A DNA stretch of 64,000 nt from positions 310,001-374,000 of the forward strand of contig NZ_CP029358.1 in the NCBI RefSeq assembly GCF_003130795.1. Reading direction: 5' to 3'. The position numbers and the translations under genes were made by a program. Position 1 is the stretch's first letter. The number at the start of each line of letters is the position of its first letter. The DNA comes from Azospirillum thermophilum. Its GTDB lineage: Bacteria > Pseudomonadota > Alphaproteobacteria > Azospirillales > Azospirillaceae. Under the pieces are notes generated by a model. That model ran no database searches, was not told the origin of the DNA, and was given only the letters and a program-made list of their open reading frames with translations. Positions 45,069-54,300 of the stretch are shown here, piece after piece.

Positions 45069-48000
45069 TCAGTGGCCCTGGCGGGCCGGCATGCCGATGA
45101 CGGTGCCGTGCTCGTCCAGCAGCGGCAGGGCAGGCCGCCGCTTCTCCCAGCCGGCGATGAAGGCTCCGAGCTGGTCGGCCGGCAGCGGGCGGCTGACGAA
45201 ATAGCCCTGGATCAGGTCGCAGCCCAGGCGCGACAGCGCCTCCCACTGGGCCAGATCCTCGACCCCCTCCGCCACCACCGTGTGGGACAGGTCGCTGGCG
45301 ATCCGCAAGATGGAGGCGACGAGGTTGCGCGCCTCCGGCTTCTCGGTCACCTCGTCGATGAAGCCGCGGTCCAGCTTCAGCGTGTGGATCGGCAGGCGGC
45401 GCAGGTAGGTCAGCGACGAGTAGCCGGTCCCGAAATCGTCGAGCGCGATCTGCACCCCCGCCTTGCGCAGCTCCGTCAGCTTGCCGACCGCCGTATCGAG
45501 CGAGCCGATCACCAGCGATTCGGTGATCTCAAGCTGCAGGTTGGCCGGCGGCAGGCCGGTGCGCTCCAGCACCTCCAGCACCTGCCGGACGAAGTCGTGC
45601 TGCGAGAGCTGGACGACCGAGACGTTGACGCTCATCTTCAGGCCGGTCATGCCCGTCTCGATCAGGGCCATCGCCTGCCGGCAGGCCCCCTCCAGCACCC
45701 AGAGCCCCAGCGGGATGATCATGCCCGTCTCTTCGCAGGCCGGGATGAAGCGGGCGGGCGACACCGGCCCCAGCTCGCGGTCGGTCCAGCGCACCAGGGC
45801 CTCGAACCCCAGGATGGCGCCGTTGCGGGTGGCGACCTGCGGCTGGTAGTGCAGCGAGAAGGCGTTGCTTTCCATGGCCGTGCGCATGCGCGACAGCAGC
45901 CGCACCCGCTCCACCACGTTGCGGTTCATCTCCGGCGTGAACATCGACACCCGGCCGCGACCGCCGTCCTTCGACCAGTACATGGCGGTGTCGGCATTCT
46001 GCAGCAGCTCGTCGAAGCTGCGGCCGTCCCAGGGATAGCGGGCGACGCCGATGCTGCTGGTGACGAAGAAGTTCTGCCCCTCGATCACGAAGGGGGCCCT
46101 GAAGCTCTCCTCGATCCGCCGGCAGACGCCCTGGATGTCGCCGGCCGCCTCGCCCTCCAGGACGATGACGAATTCGTCGCCGCCCAGCCGCGACACCATC
46201 ACCCCCTCGCCGGCCAGCGCCTTCAGCCGCTGCCCGAAGGCGACCAGCAGCCGGTCGCCGGCCTTGTGGCCGAAGGAATCGTTGATGAACTTGAAATTGT
46301 CCATGTCGAGGAACAGCAGGGCGAGGTCGTGGCTGGCGGTGTCCATGTGGCCGCTGCTGATCCAGGCGTCGACATGCTCCGACAGCCGCACCCGGTTGGG
46401 CAGGCCGGTCACCTGGTCGAAATGGGCCATGCGGTCCAGCCAGGCCTGCCGCTCCCGCTCCGCCGTGATGTCGGTGTAGGAGCCGGCCATCACCACCGGC
46501 CGCCCCTGCTCGTCGAACAGCGCCTTGCCGGTCGCGCAGAGCCAGACCAGATGGCCGTCGCGGTGGCGGATGCGGTACTCGGCCCGGTACTCCGCGGTGT
46601 CGCCGCGCAGGTGGCGCAGGAGCTGGTCGGCCGCCCCCGCCCGGTCGTCGGGGTGGACCAGCGCGTCCCAGGCCTGCATCCGGGTCAGGCTCTCCGCGTC
46701 ATAGCCCAGCACCTCGCGCACCCGGCCGGACAGGCTGCGTTCCTCCGACCGCACGTCCCAGCTCCAGATGATGTCGCGCGCCGCCTCGGCGATCAGCCGC
46801 AGCCGCTGCTCGCTGCGCTTCAGCTCGGTCTGGCTGGCGGTCAGCTCGACGACGCTGTCCTGCAGCCGGACCCGCGAGGCGATCAGCGCGGCGTTGGCCC
46901 CCTGTAGCGCCCTCTCCGCCCGCAGGCGCTGGCGCACCACCAGCGTCAGCCACACCACCAGCGCGCTCAGCAGCAGCAGCGCCGCGGCGACCGCGATCAC
47001 CAGCGACCGGTAGGTCTCGACGAAGGAGAAGGGCTTGTTGACCACCTGGTCCAGCCGCGAGAACCCGTCGAGCGGCAGGCCGTAACGCTCCGCCTGCCGG
47101 TAGTCGATCACGCGCCGGGTGACGTCGGCGGCCTGGAGCGGCAGCGCCTCCACCCTGGCGCCGGACAGCACCTGCCGGATGAGCTGCCCCACCGCCGCCC
47201 GGTAGCGGTCGCCGTCCAGCAGGCTGCCGCCGGTCAGGCCGTACTTCAGCAGATAGCTCTGCAGCCCGAAGATCGGCACCGCGCTGCCGGCGCTCATCAG
47301 CTCCAGGAACCGGCCGTGCGGCAGGTTCAGCCCGCCGGCCTCGGGGGAATAGGCGATGAACAGGGCGAAGCTGTCCGGTCCCAGGCCCGCCAGCTTCTGC
47401 CGCAGCGCGTCGATCGGCAGGTCGGACAGCGTGTGCAGGGTCAGCGGCACGCCGATGCCGTCGATGACCCGGCGCAGGGCATGCTCGGTCTGCAGCGAGG
47501 TCTCGGTGTCGTCCCGGATCAGATAGACGTTCCGGTAGGCCGGATTGGCCTCCAGCGCCATCCGCAGCGTCCCTTCGATGTCCTTGGCCTCGTAGACGCC
47601 GGTCAGGTTGGGCGGGTTGCCCAGCAGGGTCGGCGCCCCGGCCTTCACGCCGCTGAACAGGATGGGGATCTCGTTCCCGAAGATCTTCGGCCTGATGCGC
47701 AGCGCGAAGGACAGCGCCGCATCGTCGGTGGTGACGATCAGGTCGACGATCTTCGCGGCGAAGCGCTGCCGCAGCAGATCCTCCATCGCGTCGAGGCTGG
47801 AGACCTCCGGATAGCGCTTCCAGTCGAGATAGTAGATTTCCTGGACCGAGTCCGGGGCGAAGGCGTTGATCGCGTCCGAGATGCCGTCGGCCTGCAGGTC
47901 GGTCCAGTCATGCCCGATATGGTAGGAATGCAGGATAAGGATCCGGCTCCTGCTCTTCGCGTCCAGGGCAGTGGCCGGTTGTGTCAGGCAGCCCAGGATC

Positions 48001-48071
48001 AGGAAGGCGGCAATCGCCGCAAAGACGTGGATGGCCAGCGCGGGGACCCGGAGCCGCAATCTTTCCGGCAT
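45069..48071 (-). CDS. Membrane GGDEF-EAL c-di-GMP enzyme with substrate-binding-protein-like sensor and PAS
   Basis: A 1000-residue protein. A signal-like helix (HVFAAIAAFLILGCLTQPA) exports an ~300-residue periplasmic domain (RILILHSYHIGHDWTDLQAD; NEIPILFSGVKAGAPTLLGN) related to ABC substrate-binding proteins. A transmembrane helix near 345-370 and a coiled linker follow, then PAS/PAC (~430-545; IIWSWDV, DGHLVWLCATGKALF, GSYTDITAERERQ), GGDEF (~560-720; LGGDEFVIVLEG near 629, intact) and EAL (~735-980; FEALVRW near 758, DDFGTGYSS, VAEGVED, intact). Either activity is possible. The ATG at 48071 was chosen over an upstream frame start. Confidence 0.92.
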   Translation of the reverse strand: MPERLRLRVPALAIHVFAAIAAFLILGCLTQPATALDAKSRSRILILHSYHIGHDWTDLQADGISDAINAFAPDSVQEIYYLDWKRYPEVSSLDAMEDLLRQRFAAKIVDLIVTTDDAALSFALRIRPKIFGNEIPILFSGVKAGAPTLLGNPPNLTGVYEAKDIEGTLRMALEANPAYRNVYLIRDDTETSLQTEHALRRVIDGIGVPLTLHTLSDLPIDALRQKLAGLGPDSFALFIAYSPEAGGLNLPHGRFLELMSAGSAVPIFGLQSYLLKYGLTGGSLLDGDRYRAAVGQLIRQVLSGARVEALPLQAADVTRRVIDYRQAERYGLPLDGFSRLDQVVNKPFSFVETYRSLVIAVAAALLLLSALVVWLTLVVRQRLRAERALQGANAALIASRVRLQDSVVELTASQTELKRSEQRLRLIAEAARDIIWSWDVRSEERSLSGRVREVLGYDAESLTRMQAWDALVHPDDRAGAADQLLRHLRGDTAEYRAEYRIRHRDGHLVWLCATGKALFDEQGRPVVMAGSYTDITAERERQAWLDRMAHFDQVTGLPNRVRLSEHVDAWISSGHMDTASHDLALLFLDMDNFKFINDSFGHKAGDRLLVAFGQRLKALAGEGVMVSRLGGDEFVIVLEGEAAGDIQGVCRRIEESFRAPFVIEGQNFFVTSSIGVARYPWDGRSFDELLQNADTAMYWSKDGGRGRVSMFTPEMNRNVVERVRLLSRMRTAMESNAFSLHYQPQVATRNGAILGFEALVRWTDRELGPVSPARFIPACEETGMIIPLGLWVLEGACRQAMALIETGMTGLKMSVNVSVVQLSQHDFVRQVLEVLERTGLPPANLQLEITESLVIGSLDTAVGKLTELRKAGVQIALDDFGTGYSSLTYLRRLPIHTLKLDRGFIDEVTEKPEARNLVASILRIASDLSHTVVAEGVEDLAQWEALSRLGCDLIQGYFVSRPLPADQLGAFIAGWEKRRPALPLLDEHGTVIGMPARQGH

Positions 48072-48273
48072 GTCGCACCCCCCATCTCCTCCACTCTTCA
48101 ACCGCTCTGCAGTCGACAAGAGAATGGAAGATCCACTATTACAACCTGATCCGGTATCATTACCCCTTTAGATTTTTATGTGATTCGCTGCGGCGTCAAC
48201 CGGAAAGTCCGGAGTGGTCGTCAGGAGGTTCACTTATTCACCTCCTGTTTAACTCTGTTAACGGGTGGCGTTT

Positions 48274-48831
48274 TTATGAAGGCGGGACATTTTCTTTTGG
48301 AAAGGCCGCAAGAAGATTGCCCGGAGTCTGCACGACCGGCGCCGTCATATAGGTCATGCCGCCGCCATAGGAGGCGAGCTTCGCCTGCAACGCCTCGCCG
48401 CCGCCGCGGTAGGGGGTGAAGCCGGCACGGTCCCAGAAGCCGCGGGCCGGCGGCGTGGAGGTGAGGGCCAGCGTCGCGAAGCCGGCGCCGGCCGCGATGG
48501 CGTGGGCCGCGCGCAGCGCCGACAGGCCGAGCCCCAGGCCGCGCGTCTCCGGCAGCAGCGCGACGTCGTGCAGGTAGAGACAGTCGGCATCGGCCGGCAG
48601 GCCGCCGAGCGGCGTGTCGAGCGGCGGCGGCCAGCCGACGCGGCCGGGATGCAGGACGGCATAGCCGACCGGCCGCCCCTCGTGCCAGGCGATCAGGCAG
48701 CCGGCGGGATAGAGCGCCAGCCGCTCGGCGAAGACCGACCGGTCTTCCGGATAATCGGGGTGGACCACCTCCGCAATGGCAAGCACCGCATCCAGGTCCG
48801 CTTCGCTCATCGGCCGCCAGGGCGCCGTCAT
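48274..48831 (-). CDS. GNAT family N-acetyltransferase
   Basis: A 185-residue protein with the GNAT acetyl-CoA motif LHDVALLPETRGLGLGLSAL and the downstream TLALTSTPPARGFWDRAGFT segment typical of motif B (Asn/Tyr replaced region, FWDRAGF). It transfers an acetyl group to an amine of unknown substrate. The start ATG at 48831 follows AAAGGAG; an ATG eight codons in is an alternative. It is divergent from cysQ. Confidence 0.87.
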   Translation of the reverse strand: MTAPWRPMSEADLDAVLAIAEVVHPDYPEDRSVFAERLALYPAGCLIAWHEGRPVGYAVLHPGRVGWPPPLDTPLGGLPADADCLYLHDVALLPETRGLGLGLSALRAAHAIAAGAGFATLALTSTPPARGFWDRAGFTPYRGGGEALQAKLASYGGGMTYMTAPVVQTPGNLLAAFPKENVPPS

Positions 48832-48926
48832 CCGCCTTCTCCTTTGTGCAATCCCTTCAGAGCTTTCAGCCGGCCCGTCCGGCGCGCTATGGTGGGAGTT
48901 CGACCAATCCTCATGGAGAGCCCGAC

Positions 48927-49700
48927 ATGCCCCACGCCGCTGCCGCGAGCCTGCTGCCGACGGTCCGCACCATCGCGCACGAGGCGGGTCAGGTGATCCT
49001 GCGCTTCTACAACGACGGCATCGACGTCGCCACAAAACTGGACGGCAGCCCGGTGACGCAGGCCGACCATGCGGCGGAGGCGGTGATCGTGCCGGCACTG
49101 AACCACCTGCTGCCCGGCATCCCCGTGGTGGCGGAGGAGGCGACGGCCGCCGGGCACCGGCCGGACATCTCCGGCGGGCGCTTCTGGCTGGTCGACCCGC
49201 TCGACGGCACCAAGGAGTTCATCTCGCGCAACGGCGAGTTCACCGTGAACATCGCGCTGGTCGAGGACGGGCGCCCGGTGCTCGGCGTCGTCTATGCGCC
49301 GGCGACCGGCGACCTCTATGCCGGCGCCGGGCCGGGCACCGCCGTCCATTGGGTGGAGGGGCGCCACGACTACCCGATCCATGTCCGCCCGCGCCCGGCC
49401 GAGGGGCTGACCGTGGTGGCGAGCCGCTCCCACGGCTCCGGGCCGGCGCTGGAGACCTTCCTGGCCGGTTATCCGGTCAAGGAGCGGATCACCTGCGGCA
49501 GCTCGCTGAAGTTCTGCGCCCTGGCCTGCGGCAAGGCCGACCTCTACCCCCGCTTCGGCCCGACCAGCGAATGGGACACCGCCGCCGGCCATGCCGTGCT
49601 GATCGCCGCCGGCGGCCGGGTGGAGCAGCCGGACGGCAGCCCGCTGGTCTACGGCAAGGCCGACGTGCTCAATCCCGACTTCGTGGCGTATGGCTGGTAA
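48927..49700 (+). CDS. cysQ: 3'(2'),5'-bisphosphate nucleotidase CysQ
   Basis: A 257-residue phosphatase of the inositol-monophosphatase superfamily that removes the 3'-phosphate of PAP/PAPS and protects sulfate assimilation. Metal-binding motifs are intact: PVVAEEATA, FWLVDPLDGTKEFISRNGEF and TSEWDTAAGHAVLIAAGG. GGAGAG lies six bases before ATG 48927. The following gene starts seven bases after the stop, so the two are probably co-transcribed. Confidence 0.95.
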   Translation: MPHAAAASLLPTVRTIAHEAGQVILRFYNDGIDVATKLDGSPVTQADHAAEAVIVPALNHLLPGIPVVAEEATAAGHRPDISGGRFWLVDPLDGTKEFISRNGEFTVNIALVEDGRPVLGVVYAPATGDLYAGAGPGTAVHWVEGRHDYPIHVRPRPAEGLTVVASRSHGSGPALETFLAGYPVKERITCGSSLKFCALACGKADLYPRFGPTSEWDTAAGHAVLIAAGGRVEQPDGSPLVYGKADVLNPDFVAYGW

Positions 49701-49706
49701 GGACCG

Positions 49707-50561
49707 ATGGTTGCGACGCTGAGCGAGGCGGCGGTCGCGGTGCTCACCACCGCGGCGCCGATGGAGAAGGTGCGGCTGACGCGGGAGTATGCCGCCGCCT
49801 GGCGCGGCGGCGCGCTGGCGGAGATCGGCGGCGCCGTCCCGCCCGACCGCCCGGCCCGGCCCGAGCGGCCGGAGCTGAAGCTGCCCCGCGACATGCCCAA
49901 GCGCGGGCGCGGCGGCACCCTGCAGAACCGCATCGCCCTGCTGCACGCCCTGGCGCATATCGAGCTGAACGCCATCGACCTCGCCTGGGACATCGTCTGC
50001 CGCTTTCCCGGCGAGGCGATGCCCAGGGGCTTCACCGACGACTGGATCGCCGTCGCCGACGACGAGGCCCGGCACTTCGCGATGCTGGAGCATCGGCTGA
50101 ACCAGATGGGCGCGTCCTACGGCGACCTGCCGGCCCATGACGGGCTGTGGCAGGCGGCGCAGAAGACGGCGCAGGACCTGACGGCCCGGCTGGCCCTGGT
50201 GCCGATGGTGCTGGAGGCCCGCGGGCTGGACGTCACCCCCGACACGGTGCGCCGCCTGCGCGCGTTCGGCGACGACGAGAGCGCCGGCATCCTCCAGACC
50301 ATCCACGACGAGGAGATCGGCCACGTCGCGGCCGGCCACCGCTGGTTCAGCCACCTGTGCCGGCGGCGCGGCGTCGATCCGGTGGCGACCTGGCAGGATC
50401 TGGTGCTGCGGAACTTCCGCGGCGGGCTGAAGCGGCCCTTCAACGTGACGAGCCGCGCCGCCGCCGGCTTCGGGCCGGAATTCTACGAATCCATCGCCGC
50501 GCCGGACCCGGCGGCCGGACCGACCAGCAGCGAGGGGTCGGACGGCGGATCGTCGTCGTAG
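49707..50561 (+). CDS. DUF455 family ferritin-like protein
   Basis: A 284-residue protein of the DUF455 family (ferritin-like four-helix bundle). Likely di-iron ligands are seen in LLHALAHIELNAIDLAWDIV, VADDEARHFAMLEHRLNQMG, MVLEARGLDVTP and HDEEIGHVAAGHRWF, the Glu-x-x-His pairs of the fold. The catalytic role is not established. Its last 79 bases overlap the convergent MarR gene, and the C-terminal tail after EFYESIAAPD (PAAGPTSSEGSDGGSSS) is low-complexity. Confidence 0.92.
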   Translation: MVATLSEAAVAVLTTAAPMEKVRLTREYAAAWRGGALAEIGGAVPPDRPARPERPELKLPRDMPKRGRGGTLQNRIALLHALAHIELNAIDLAWDIVCRFPGEAMPRGFTDDWIAVADDEARHFAMLEHRLNQMGASYGDLPAHDGLWQAAQKTAQDLTARLALVPMVLEARGLDVTPDTVRRLRAFGDDESAGILQTIHDEEIGHVAAGHRWFSHLCRRRGVDPVATWQDLVLRNFRGGLKRPFNVTSRAAAGFGPEFYESIAAPDPAAGPTSSEGSDGGSSS

Positions 50562-51016
50562 CGGATCAGGTCCATCCAGGCCCGCTCCAGCCGGCGCAGC
50601 GTGCGGTAGGTCGTCTCCACCTCCGCCGCATCGGACTCGGAGCGCACCAGCGCGCCGGCCCGCAGCGCCTCCAGCCGCTTCAGCGCCTCGCAGACGGCAA
50701 GCCCGCGCTCCGACAGCCGCAGCCGCGCCGTGCGGCGGTCGCGCTGCGAGGCGGACCGGTCGACATAGCCGGCCTCGGTCAGGTGCTTCAGGTTGTAGGA
50801 GGCGTTGGAACCGAGATAGTAGCCGCGCTCCAGCAGGTCGCGGACCGACAGTTCCTCTCCGCCGATATGAAGAAGCATCAACGCCTGCGTCGGGCTGAGG
50901 TCGGTCACCCCCACCCGCGCGAGCTCCATCCGCAGCACATCCAGGAAACGGCGCGTGATGCTCTCCATGATGCGGCCAAGGTCGGTGTAGACCGCCGGGG
51001 TCGCGGCACTCTGCAT
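50483..51016 (-). CDS. MarR family regulator, LdtR-like
   Basis: A 177-residue winged-helix regulator. TDLSPTQALMLLHIGGEELS, then VRDLLERGYYLGSNASYNLK and HLTEAGYVDRSASQRDRRTA closely follow the pattern of LdtR, the alphaproteobacterial MarR protein linked to L,D-transpeptidase expression and osmotic tolerance; that resemblance is from memory and suggests cell-envelope control. The C-terminal ~26 residues (DPPSDPSLLVGPAAGSG...) lie in the overlap with the DUF455 gene and look like read-through extension. The divergent autotransporter is a possible target. Confidence 0.88.
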   Translation of the reverse strand: MQSAATPAVYTDLGRIMESITRRFLDVLRMELARVGVTDLSPTQALMLLHIGGEELSVRDLLERGYYLGSNASYNLKHLTEAGYVDRSASQRDRRTARLRLSERGLAVCEALKRLEALRAGALVRSESDAAEVETTYRTLRRLERAWMDLIRYDDDPPSDPSLLVGPAAGSGAAMDS

Positions 51017-51326
51017 GCTTCTGGTCCCAATTGCTCTCCGGGACGAAGGCGGACTCCCCCCTCCCTAGGCGAGCAACGATGGTCTCATTTTATAGCGAAT
51101 TGGAGAGACAAAACTGAGACGCCGCGCGCCGGCCGGGCGGCGGCGGCGGCAACCTGGGAGCGATCGCGGGTTCCGGAGGTCGCCGTCATAGCCATGTAAC
51201 AGTCCGTCTCTATTACTCCCGGCGAAGTCCGGAGCGACGGCTTGCAAGCCGCGCGAACCGGACGCCTGCCCATTTCCGGCTCCGGGCAACCCGGTCAGCC
51301 GCAAAGCCCCCCGACGGAGAGGACGC
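51017..51326. other. Divergent intergenic region between MarR and autotransporter genes (310 bp)
   Basis: Holds promoters for both genes. The stretch 51080-51120 is AT-rich and contains the inverted repeat listed separately. The right part (51120-51320) is GC-rich leader of the autotransporter with GGAGAGGAC before its ATG. No ORF or RNA gene was seen. Confidence 0.5.
51082..51120. promoter_or_regulatory. Long imperfect inverted repeat, candidate MarR (LdtR-like) operator
   Basis: GTCTCATTTT (51082-51091) and AAAACTGAGAC (51110-51120) are reverse complements apart from one extra base, flanking an 18-base centre that includes TATAGCGAATTGGAGAG. It lies 66 bases before the MarR start. Autoregulation through this site is an inference. 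Confidence 0.45.
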
Positions 51327-54300
51327 ATGCCGCATCGCCACGGCCTTCTGGCAACCACCGCCCTGCATGGCTGCGCCGGCCTCGCGCTGCTCCTCTCCGG
51401 GCCGGCGATGGCGCAGTTCATGGTCACCTCCGGCAGCACCGTCACCACGGCGCAGACGCTGAGCGGCAACCAGACCGGCACCGTCCAGGCGGGCGGCACC
51501 CTGTCCACCTCGGGCGTGGCCGTCACGCTCAACAACGTGACCAGCGGGACCGGCGTGCGCATCGACAACGGCGGCTCGATCCTGTCGACCGGCACCAGCA
51601 CCCGCGCCATCGACAGCAGCGGCACCGCCGCCGGCACCCGCATCTATGTGATCGACAACGGCGCGACCGGCATCATCCGCTCGGCGAACGACGCGATCCG
51701 CATCAACACGAACTACGTCTCCGGCTCCCTGACCATCAACAACTCCGGCCTGATCGAGACGACGGGCACCGGCGGCAACAGCGGACAGGCGATCGACCTC
51801 AACGCCATGACCCAGGCCGCCGTCGCGAAGACCATCGACAATGCCGCGACCGGCATCATCCGGACCGCCTTCGACGACGCGATCCGTCCGGGCGTCAACA
51901 CGGTGATCAACAACGCCGGCCTGATCACCAACCTCGACGGTGCGCCCAACACCAGCGGCGGCGACAACGGCACGGCCGACGGCATCGACATCCGCCAGCC
52001 CGGCGTCGTGGTCAACAACCTGGCCGGGGGCGTGATCTCCGGTGCCCGCCACGGCGTCACCATCGACCAGTATGTTCCGGGCACCGGCAACACCCAGCTC
52101 CTCAGCGCCACCGTGACCAATGCGGCGGGCGGCGTCATCCGCGGCCGCAACGGGTCCGGCGTGGGCTCGGACGGCAACGGCACCGTCATCAACTACGGCC
52201 TGATCTCCGGCGACTATGCGGGCGCGGGCAACATCCGCAACAGCAGCGGCGTCGCCTCGCTCAACGGCGACGGCGACGGCGTGGACATCGACGTCATCGG
52301 CACCGTGGTCAATTACGGCACGATCCAGGGCACCGGGGCCGGCGGCGTCGATTCGGGCGGGCAGCCCAACGGCGCCGACGGCATCGCCATGGGCGGCGGC
52401 AGCGTCACCAACCATGCCGGCGGCCTCATCAGCGGCGTCAGCCGCGGCATCATGGTGGACAACGGCTCGGGCGGCGCCGGCTACGGCGCGACCACCATCG
52501 TCAACGCCGGGCGGATCGAGGGGCTGGCCGGTCCTGCGATCACCCTGGTCGGCCCCTACGACGACACGGTCACCAACTCCGGCACCATCGCCGGCGGCGG
52601 CGCCAACCCGGTCGCCATCGACTTCGGCGACGGCAACGACACGCTGATCATCCAGGGCGGCTCCATCACCGGACGGGTCCTGGGCGGCGGCGGCACCAAC
52701 AGCCTGGTCTTCCAGCTCGGCGCCGGGAACGGCTACACGCTGGGCGGCGGCAGCGTCTTCTCCGACTTCACGACCGCCACCGTCTCCAGCGGCACGCTGA
52801 CGGTCAATGGCCCGCTCGCGCTGTCCGGCGGCCTCGCCGTGGCGGCCGGCGCCGGGCTCGCCGGCAGCGGCAGCATCGCCACGCCGTCGGCCACGGTGTC
52901 CGGGACCGTCTCGCCGGGCAGCGGCGCCGCGGGGACCCTGTCGCTGGGCGGCGCCGTGACCTTCGCCGCCGGCTCGCGCCTTCAGGTGGCCATCGACCCG
53001 GCCGGCAATGCCGGCAAGCTGGCGGTCGGCGGGACCGCCACCATCTCCAGCGGCGCCGCGCTGCAGGTGGCGCCGCTGGACGGGCTCTACCTCGTCCCGC
53101 GCAGCTACGAGGTGCTGACGGCGGCCGGCGGGGTGACCGGCCAGTTCGGCGCCGTCGAGCGGCTGAACCCCGAACGGCTGGGCGCCTCGACCCTGTCGCT
53201 CGGCCAGACCGGCACCTCCGTGGTGCTGACGCTCAATCCCGGCAACCCCTTCAACGGGCAGCGCAACAGCGTCAACATCGCCAACACCGATATCGGCTAC
53301 GACCTGACCGGCGCCGGCAGCGGCGACAGCCTGACCATGGAAGGCCGCTCCACGGTCCGCGCCAACATGGCGAATCTCGGCCTGCTGCAGGTCGGCACCA
53401 GCACCGGCACGGCCACCAGCCTGTCGCTGGCGTCCGGCACCCAGACGGTCACCTCGACCGTGGTCAAGCCGAACGCCAGCCTGTCGGTCGACGGCCGCCT
53501 CGCCAGCTCCACCGTGACGGTCGAGAGCGGCGGTCGGCTCGGCGGCGGCGGCACCATCGCCGGGACGCTGATCAACCAGGGCACGCTCGACCCCGGCAAC
53601 TCGCCGGGCATCCTGACGGTGGCGGGTGCCGTCACCAACGGCAGCGCCTCCTCGGTGAGGATCGAGATCGACGGCGCGACCGCCGGGACCGGGGCGGGCT
53701 TCCACGACCGCATCGACGTCACCGGCACCCCCGGCACCTTCACCGCCGGCGGCACGCTGGTTCCGGTGACCCGCGGCATCTCCGGCTCCGCCACCAACGG
53801 CTACAGCCCGGTGCCGGGCCAGGGCTTCACGGTGGTGACGGCCTCCGGCGGCCTGCTCGGCAGCTTCGCCGGCATCACGCAGCCCGCCTCGGGGCTCCCG
53901 GCGGGCACGCGGTTCGACGCCGTCTATGGCGGCAACGCCCTCACCCTGCACGTCACGCCCGCCAGCTACGCCCGCCTCGCCGCGGCCGGCGTCGCGGCCA
54001 CCGCCAACCGGACCGCGGTGGGTACCGCCCTGGAGACGCTCCGCCCCGCCGCCGGCGTCCGCCCGTCCGACGCGGTGAAGCCGCTGTTCGACGCCCTCTA
54101 TCCGCTGGGCGCCGCCGCCATCCCCGCAGCGCTCGACCGGCTCGGCGGCGTGGTCCATGCCGAGGCGCTGACCGCCGCCCGCGACTCCGGCCGGCTGTTC
54201 GGCGACGTGGTGTTCGGCCGCACCGCCACCCTGCGCGCCGCCGGGCAGCAGGCCTCCGCCGACGCCGTCACCTTCTGGGCCCGGGCGGTCGGCCGCATCG

